From assembly GCA_019359325.1 (NCBI GenBank), contig JAHHHN010000048.1:1-35476 (forward strand): DNA of 35,476 bases, in the 5' to 3' direction. Under the pieces are notes generated by a model. It made no database searches, was not told the DNA's origin, and was given only the letters and a program-made list of their open reading frames with translations. Position numbers and translations under genes: made by a program. The DNA is from Mojavia pulchra JT2-VF2. Lineage in GTDB: Bacteria > Cyanobacteriota > Cyanobacteriia > Cyanobacteriales > Nostocaceae. Numbering within the stretch: position 1 is the stretch's first letter; each line of letters begins with the position of its first letter. Positions 31,313-35,476 of the stretch are shown here, in pieces.

Positions 31313-31917
31313 TGAACCGAACAGTAAAACTCAAACTCTCTGCACCCATCACCTATGCTGCCTTGCATTCCCTTTCGGGAATCAGCCAAGAAACCGTATT
31401 TCAAGCCCTGGACGGTAATAAAACCGCAGCTGCAACTGTGGCAGATTTTAGAATCAAGCAAACTCAACGCGCCCAAAATGCCTCTTCTGTATTCGGCAAC
31501 CTATCACAAGGCTTACAGGCAACTGAAGCTGTGATGGCAGAAGAAACCAAGTTTCTGACTGATGCAGGTGCAAGCATTAACAAAATGGCTGATGGTTGGT
31601 CAAAAGTCAGGGTCAGTGATGCGCGTTTAGGGTACGGCTTAGAACAGAAGGTTATCGCCTCTAACAACCAAATATCCCAAGAACAGTTTCGGCACTCTAG
31701 GACACTCAACTTATTGGGGGAATCACACCGCACCGAACTGCGAGGGATTGAGATTGACGCTACTAGTGCCAGAACTCAACTGTGGCAGAAGGTAAACGCT
31801 AAAAAATCTGAGTTGACCCCAGGCGACAAAGCAAGGGAGACACTGCGGGACATCCACAGGCATGGATCTAATGCAATGCGAGGAGTGCAAGGTTTCTTTA
31901 GACGGTTGATTGACTAA
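31312..31917 (+). CDS. Hypothetical helical protein
   Basis: A 201-aa protein, mostly alpha-helical and Gln/Ala-rich (FQALDGNKTAAATVADF, LSQGLQATEAVMAEETKFL), with a basic C-terminus (RHGSNAMRGVQGFFRRLID) that could contact DNA or membrane. ATG at 31312 has AGGAGCG about 8 nt upstream and overlaps the preceding TAA. No family is recognized. Its place in an operon with an actin-like protein and a DNA-pump-like ATPase suggests a structural part of the same machine. Confidence 0.55.
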   Translation: MNRTVKLKLSAPITYAALHSLSGISQETVFQALDGNKTAAATVADFRIKQTQRAQNASSVFGNLSQGLQATEAVMAEETKFLTDAGASINKMADGWSKVRVSDARLGYGLEQKVIASNNQISQEQFRHSRTLNLLGESHRTELRGIEIDATSARTQLWQKVNAKKSELTPGDKARETLRDIHRHGSNAMRGVQGFFRRLID

Positions 31918-31927
31918 CAAGTGAATA

Positions 31928-31951
31928 AACCCCAGGTCTAGACCTGGGGTT
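31928..31951. repeat. Perfect 24-bp palindrome between operon genes
   Basis: AACCCCAGGT-CTAG-ACCTGGGGTT, 10 bp after the stop at 31917 and 21 bp before the next ATG. No T-run follows. It could be an operator, a processing hairpin or a weak attenuator splitting the operon into two expression levels. Confidence 0.7.
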
Positions 31952-31972
31952 AGCCATAATGAAGTGTTTATT

Positions 31973-32539
31973 ATGTTAACCAAAAATCAAAACCAATCAC
32001 CCATCTATTTTGATGCAGAGATTGTAGACGAGCGTACACAGCATATAGACGGTGAACAATACGACAGCGAAAAGGTACAGTCAGAGATCGCCCAAACCGA
32101 TGGCGGTGTAATTGTACTTCGTGGCATTGCTCAGGGTTCTTTCCTGGCAGGCTTTCAAGTCACGTCAACGCAATCGCTGTACCTAGCAGGCAGTGTTGGG
32201 CTGTTTCCGGCAGTAGTGGCAGGTTTACCCGTTGGGCTTTCTGTTGCTGCCACACTCTGCTATTTACGCTTTGACAATAGTGTGATTCCCAAGATTTGCG
32301 ACCGTCAAAAGTTTGGGCTTGGGGTAACTCGTACCCTCATGCTGGCTGCAAGTTCGAGTAAGTTAACTACTGATGCCCAACAGATGGACTTTGTAGCCCG
32401 TAGCAGTTTTTTGGGAGTTACCCAACAGGTAAAGCAGTATGAGGGGATTGAGTCACCAAAACAAACTAATTTCCCCATAATTCTCAGCTTGGCCGCAGTC
32501 GTGGCAGTGATTCTAGCTTTCTATTGCCGTAAGAGATGA
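31973..32539 (+). CDS. Small membrane protein
   Basis: A 188-aa protein. The N-terminal ~60 residues are soluble (SPIYFDAEIVDERTQHID, GGVIVLRGIAQGSF). A hydrophobic hairpin follows (~70-105, YLAGSVGLFPAVVAGLP and VGLSVAATLCYL), then a soluble loop, and a C-terminal transmembrane helix (FPIILSLAAVVAVILAFYC) ending in basic KR residues. ATG at 31973 is preferred over GTG at 31964. Its stop overlaps the start of the FtsK/VirD4-like gene (ATGA), so the two are probably made together and may form a membrane complex. Confidence 0.65.
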   Translation: MLTKNQNQSPIYFDAEIVDERTQHIDGEQYDSEKVQSEIAQTDGGVIVLRGIAQGSFLAGFQVTSTQSLYLAGSVGLFPAVVAGLPVGLSVAATLCYLRFDNSVIPKICDRQKFGLGVTRTLMLAASSSKLTTDAQQMDFVARSSFLGVTQQVKQYEGIESPKQTNFPIILSLAAVVAVILAFYCRKR

Positions 32540-34398
32540 TTATGGATACCAAACCATCTGACCTCAATCAACGCTCATACAGCTTGCCACCGCGCTTGAA
32601 TCTGGCAATCATGGCATCCATAACAGGCGCGGTGATTTGTGGCATTGCTGCCCACGTTGGCGACGGCATAGCAAAGAAAGAATTGTGCTTTTACCCACAG
32701 TCAGCCAGAATCCATGATGCACCAATAGAGGCTGGTGTTGGCAACCCTGATAAATTGCTTTTGGGTAAAAAGTATTGTCGATATGAGCAGAGATCGCAAA
32801 TCCCTGAACCCTACCTCAAGGCTAACCAGTACCGGACAAGCAACCCGAACTATAACCCTTGGGCATTTCTCCAGCACTATAGCCTGTATGTCTTTCGCTC
32901 ATTGCCTGCCGACAACCCGTTTAAGATTCATTTGGGCATTGGTGCAATGGTGTTAGGGGCAATAGGGTTGTGGGCTACCAGCAGGGCAAGGGATTATTTA
33001 AGCGAAAGAAGACCTCACTACCGAGCTACCAAACTCTTTGTTGGGGTCAAGGCTAATTACTCTCTCAAACTGGGTGAGCAGTTGCTTGAACTATCTGGAA
33101 ATGAGTTGATTAAATACCTGCGTGGTATCAAAATCGCTGAGGCCAGACAGCAGTTTATCGCCAGCATCACCCCACAGCAAGTAACAGCCCTACTCATGGC
33201 GATGAATGCTGATGACTATTACGAGTTTGGGCATTTACTCGACGGTGGCGCAAGCTTTTCTAAGTTTGAGCCACCCCAGGCACAGCTACCACACGGTGAA
33301 CCGGGAACAGTGGAGGAGAAAGCACAGCAGCCAGTCATCGCCAACGGTGACAAATACCAATGGATGAAAAACGCTATTGGCTACCCTGCTTTACTGTTTG
33401 GGGGCATGGGGTCGGGTAAGTCGTGGACGACCAGAGAGATTGTCTGGCAGAAGGTTAACGCTGGTTGGGATGTTGTAGCTCTAGACCCTCACGGAACTGA
33501 AGTTGAATGGCGAGGGGTGAAGCTTATCTCTGGTTATGACGAGATAGCAGAATTCATGCAATGGTACATGGACGAAATGCGCCGCCGCTATGATGCTTAC
33601 CGCAAATCGGGCATGACAGAGGAACAGTGGACGCAACACCTCAGAGACAGTAACCAGCATTTCTCGGTCATCTGCGAGGAATTCACTACTTGGTCTGACC
33701 ATATCGTTGAGCCATGCCCTTCGGACGCAGAAGATTTTAAGCCTGACCCAGACTTCATCGGTAAATGGTTCAGATGTGCTATGACCGAAAGCCGCAAGCA
33801 GTTGATGATTCCCCTGTTTGTCGCTCACGACCGGACAATGGAAATTTTGGGCAAAGCCAGAGGACTCTCAAAACTTCGGGATGCAGCCTTACTTGAGATT
33901 GAGTTAATCGCTCATGTTGACCCAATCACTACAGAGGCTAAGGCATCGGGCATGGGGAAAATTAAACTACCGGGGCATGGGCAGTGGTTGCCGATTGAAC
34001 TACCTAAACTCGACCGCAAGCGAACTGATTTTAGGTTAGAGGAAGTAAGCGATTCCCATCTACCAGAACCCACAGTAACCGCAGAAACAAAAGCCCAGCT
34101 TGAGGAATTGTATTGGCGGATGGAATTTGAAATTGACGAAGAAAATAAGAGGCAACCCGCCAAAAAACTTTCTCAAAATGCTGATTCTCTCTTTCAATTT
34201 CTCGGTCGTACCAATCGCAATAAAGCATCTATTTCTGAGGTACAACCTAACTTCAAAGTAAAAGGGAATAGGTTTAGTGCTGACGAAATTAAACGACTCT
34301 TTAATGAATTAGTGGAGTGCGGTCTGTCCGTTTGGGTGGACACAAACACCATCGAAATCAGCCCAAATCAGCCAGACGGACACTCCAGACAGAATTAG
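32536..34398 (+). CDS. Membrane-anchored FtsK/VirD4-like (HerA-fold) ATPase
   Basis: A 620-aa putative DNA-pumping ATPase. Two membrane segments (~21-40 and ~131-148) flank a ~90-residue periplasm-facing loop with CFYP and KYCRYEQ. The cytoplasmic part has Walker A GGMGSGKSW (~289-297), Walker B FSVICEEF (~376-383), and AHVDPI and GMGKIKLPGHGQWL blocks. The C-terminus is winged-helix-like (KASISEVQPNF, then FSADEIKRLFNELVECGL). It lacks the long linker of FtsK and the all-alpha domain of VirD4 is not obvious. It may pump plasmid DNA during segregation, or act as a coupling protein for the relaxase. Starts at 32536 and 32542 are both possible. Confidence 0.75.
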   Translation: MIMDTKPSDLNQRSYSLPPRLNLAIMASITGAVICGIAAHVGDGIAKKELCFYPQSARIHDAPIEAGVGNPDKLLLGKKYCRYEQRSQIPEPYLKANQYRTSNPNYNPWAFLQHYSLYVFRSLPADNPFKIHLGIGAMVLGAIGLWATSRARDYLSERRPHYRATKLFVGVKANYSLKLGEQLLELSGNELIKYLRGIKIAEARQQFIASITPQQVTALLMAMNADDYYEFGHLLDGGASFSKFEPPQAQLPHGEPGTVEEKAQQPVIANGDKYQWMKNAIGYPALLFGGMGSGKSWTTREIVWQKVNAGWDVVALDPHGTEVEWRGVKLISGYDEIAEFMQWYMDEMRRRYDAYRKSGMTEEQWTQHLRDSNQHFSVICEEFTTWSDHIVEPCPSDAEDFKPDPDFIGKWFRCAMTESRKQLMIPLFVAHDRTMEILGKARGLSKLRDAALLEIELIAHVDPITTEAKASGMGKIKLPGHGQWLPIELPKLDRKRTDFRLEEVSDSHLPEPTVTAETKAQLEELYWRMEFEIDEENKRQPAKKLSQNADSLFQFLGRTNRNKASISEVQPNFKVKGNRFSADEIKRLFNELVECGLSVWVDTNTIEISPNQPDGHSRQN

Positions 34399-34458
34399 AC
34401 AGAATGACTGCACAGCAAAGGACAGAGCCGGACAGAGGCGCAGACAGCAACAGACAGA
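34388..34458 (+). repeat. Helically phased GACAGA repeats
   Basis: GACAGA (one copy GACAGC) occurs at 34388, 34398, 34421, 34431, 34443 and 34453. The spacings are 10, 23, 10, 12 and 10 bp, close to whole turns of the helix. The array straddles the end of the FtsK/VirD4-like gene (stop 34396-34398) and continues into the non-coding region. It could be a binding array for a protein of this operon. Confidence 0.65.
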
Positions 34459-34706
34459 GGCAATTACAGGAGGTTGATGTTAGAAGAAGCTGTAAAAAAA
34501 ATATTAATTAGAAAGCCTGATGCTAAAAATAATTACCCTTTCACCGCCTCAGCGATTTACTAATTTACTAGTTGCAACAATGCTGAATTTTAAATGTCTT
34601 GAGTTCCAGCTTGAGCGATTGTTATTGTAGGTCGCTCGACCCCTAACACAATATTTTTATTGTGGTTTAATTACTGGTTCTTGAATTAAAAATTGGAGAG
34701 AAAATC
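34399..34706. other. Intergenic region after the actin-like/FtsK-like operon
   Basis: The first ~60 bp hold most of the GACAGA array; the rest is AT-rich with no gene seen. A GGAGAG Shine-Dalgarno at about 34694 serves the next gene. No terminator hairpin with a T-run is obvious. Confidence 0.5.
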
Positions 34707-35006
34707 ATGACTAATAATCAGCCAAGCATCTACGACGAACACGGATTACTATATGTTTGGTTTGAATTTTTATATAGTGACCAATCTAGCGATAAAAATG
34801 TCGCCAATAACAAACCCAACAATTCAACTTTTGGCTTATCCAGGGTTCCTATTAAGGGAGAATTGTTAAAAGTAAACAACTGTCTGTGGATTGTGGAGCA
34901 GGTAATACACCACAATATGTCGCTGGAAATGATTAATGATTTACAGAAATACCAGAACCGCATTTTTGTAGCTACCATCCAAGTTAGGTTCGATAGTTTC
35001 GCTTAA
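34707..35006 (+). CDS. Small hypothetical protein
   Basis: A 99-aa protein: YDEHGLLYVWFEFLYSD, a Asn/Ser-rich loop (NVANNKPNNSTFG), then SRVPIKGELLKVNNCLWIVEQVIHH and IFVATIQVRFDSF. It looks beta-rich. No family is recognized. GGAGAG lies 7-12 nt before the ATG, which supports it as real. It stands alone after the FtsK-like operon. Confidence 0.6.
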   Translation: MTNNQPSIYDEHGLLYVWFEFLYSDQSSDKNVANNKPNNSTFGLSRVPIKGELLKVNNCLWIVEQVIHHNMSLEMINDLQKYQNRIFVATIQVRFDSFA

Positions 35007-35027
35007 TATTTTGAGCCGAGTTTTTTT

Positions 35028-35049
35028 AATGTCTAAGAAATTAGACATT
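35028..35049. repeat. Hairpin with GAAA tetraloop
   Basis: AATGTCTAA (35028-35036), loop GAAA, TTAGACATT (35041-35049): a perfect 9-bp stem 22 bp after the stop of the preceding gene. There is no T-run on the 3' side, but TTTTTTT precedes the 5' arm, so on the minus strand the stem is followed by A's then none; terminator activity is uncertain. Confidence 0.5.
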
Positions 35050-35079
35050 CCCCAGAACCTCTTATAAAGTGGTCAGTCG

Positions 35080-35116
35080 GGGGCTTAGTTAGTCCCGTGC
35101 CGGGATTACTAGCCCC
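35080..35116. repeat. Imperfect hairpin overlapping the end of the transposase fragment
   Basis: GGGGCTTAGTTAGTCCCG (35080-35097) pairs with CGGGATTACTAGCCCC (35101-35116), with two bulges. It overlaps the stop codon of the RAYT-like fragment. REP-like or IS200/IS605-type end hairpins look like this, so it may be the recognition hairpin of the transposase remnant. Confidence 0.5.
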
Positions 35117-35324
35117 TAATTATTTGTTCAATTAAATAGTGAAAGCGATTGGACATTATGCACAGGGCATAAAGTTTAAAGTTGAATTTATCGAAAGCTT
35201 TTTTTATAGCATAAAGAAACACTTCGCGGCATTCACGACGACTTAGTTTAAATTCACGATTATTGCAACGAGTCGTAACGTGGTAGCAGTAATCTGATTT
35301 AAAGGAGCGAGGTTGGCGGGGCAT
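35109..35324 (-). pseudogene. RAYT/IS200-type Y1 transposase, truncated
   Basis: 71 residues matching the N-terminal half of REP-associated tyrosine transposases: MPRQPRSF, YHVTTRCNNREF, then YALCIMSNRFHYLIE. The HUH motif, usually NHVH, reads NRFH, so the first metal-binding His is lost. The catalytic Tyr, which lies further downstream in intact proteins, is absent. The frame ends inside a hairpin (35080-35116), suggesting a deletion joined the gene to an element end. It is inactive on both counts. Confidence 0.8.
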
Positions 35325-35476
35325 GATAGTTTATTAATGGTTTTCTATTTAACGGGACTTAAACAAAAATTAAGCCCAAATGTAGCCCAAACTAGCTTTA
35401 TAAAAGGCAAACAGGTCATGATTTAGGGTCAACCAATCGAAAAATCGGAAAGACATAGCGGTTCTAAACGCCTCTA

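Noticed and set aside
32536-34398. Calling the ATPase a conjugative coupling protein (VirD4/TraG) outright
   Set aside because: No mating-pair or relaxosome genes adjoin it and the all-alpha domain is not evident. Its operon starts with an actin-like segregation gene, so only the general FtsK/VirD4-like class is supported.

Overview
The window looks like a mobilizable plasmid, or most of one, from a filamentous heterocystous cyanobacterium of the Nostoc/Anabaena type. The signs are repeated GCGATCGC (HIP1-like) octamers, a large replication protein of the cyanobacterial CyRepA1 type, ParA and ParB, a MobP-like relaxase with a MobC-like partner, GGCGTAGCC-type short repeats, and no chromosomal housekeeping genes. 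A 20-bp inverted repeat (109-128 and 35349-35368) sits near both ends, so the window may be a circular replicon cut open near a decayed transposase gene. That is an inference, not something the sequence shows.

Layout. (1) 0.3-12.8 kb is an accessory and probable defence region. It holds an HTH-NACHT STAND ATPase with a long hexanucleotide-encoded Leu-dipeptide repeat, a small membrane-anchored SmpA/DUF3862-like protein, a catalytic-core-only tyrosine recombinase, a DUF4238 protein, a 304-bp MITE-like element, a two-gene operon (EACC1-like membrane protein, then a caspase-NACHT-HEAT-DUF1257 fusion) and an SF1 (UPF1/DNA2-like) helicase. The DUF4238 and caspase-NACHT stretch is visibly AT-rich. 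(2) 12.9-15.4 kb is the ParA/ParB partition module. parB carries an in-frame array of a perfect 16-bp palindrome, and a TATACGGAAA repeat cluster lies upstream of parA. (3) 15.4-17.3 kb holds a structured-RNA stretch resembling a group II intron domain I remnant, a helical-stalk protein with a lectin-like tip, and fragments of an endonuclease and of a second relaxase. (4) 17.8-21.5 kb is the mobilization module: relaxase and MobC leftward, and a possible oriT-accessory protein plus a ParA-like ATPase rightward. The region between them carries six copies of an 11-bp mini-hairpin and is the best oriT candidate. (5) 21.7-23.0 kb holds a membrane protein and a 5'-truncated group II intron that keeps maturase X, HNH and domains V and VI. 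(6) 23.05-27.05 kb is the replication module: four tandem ~64-bp iteron-like repeats and a 1195-aa primase/helicase-like Rep whose Shine-Dalgarno is buried in a perfect 9-bp stem. (7) 27.3-34.4 kb holds a leftward operon starting with a small RHH-like protein, whose palindromic operator lies in the divergent promoter region. From there a rightward operon encodes an actin-like (ParM/StbA-type) protein, several small unknowns, a membrane protein and a membrane-anchored FtsK/VirD4-like ATPase. It ends with helically phased GACAGA repeats. (8) 34.7-35.5 kb holds a small orphan gene and a truncated RAYT/IS200-type transposase next to a hairpin.

How it may work together. CyRepA1-like Rep and its iterons replicate the element. 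ParAB, and possibly the actin-like/FtsK-like operon, distribute it. The relaxase module lets a helper conjugation system move it. The two NACHT proteins, EACC1, DUF4238 and the helicase form a plausible anti-phage or abortive-infection cargo. The least explained parts are the 28.8-34.5 kb operon, the palindrome array inside parB and the DUF1257-tailed caspase-NACHT protein.
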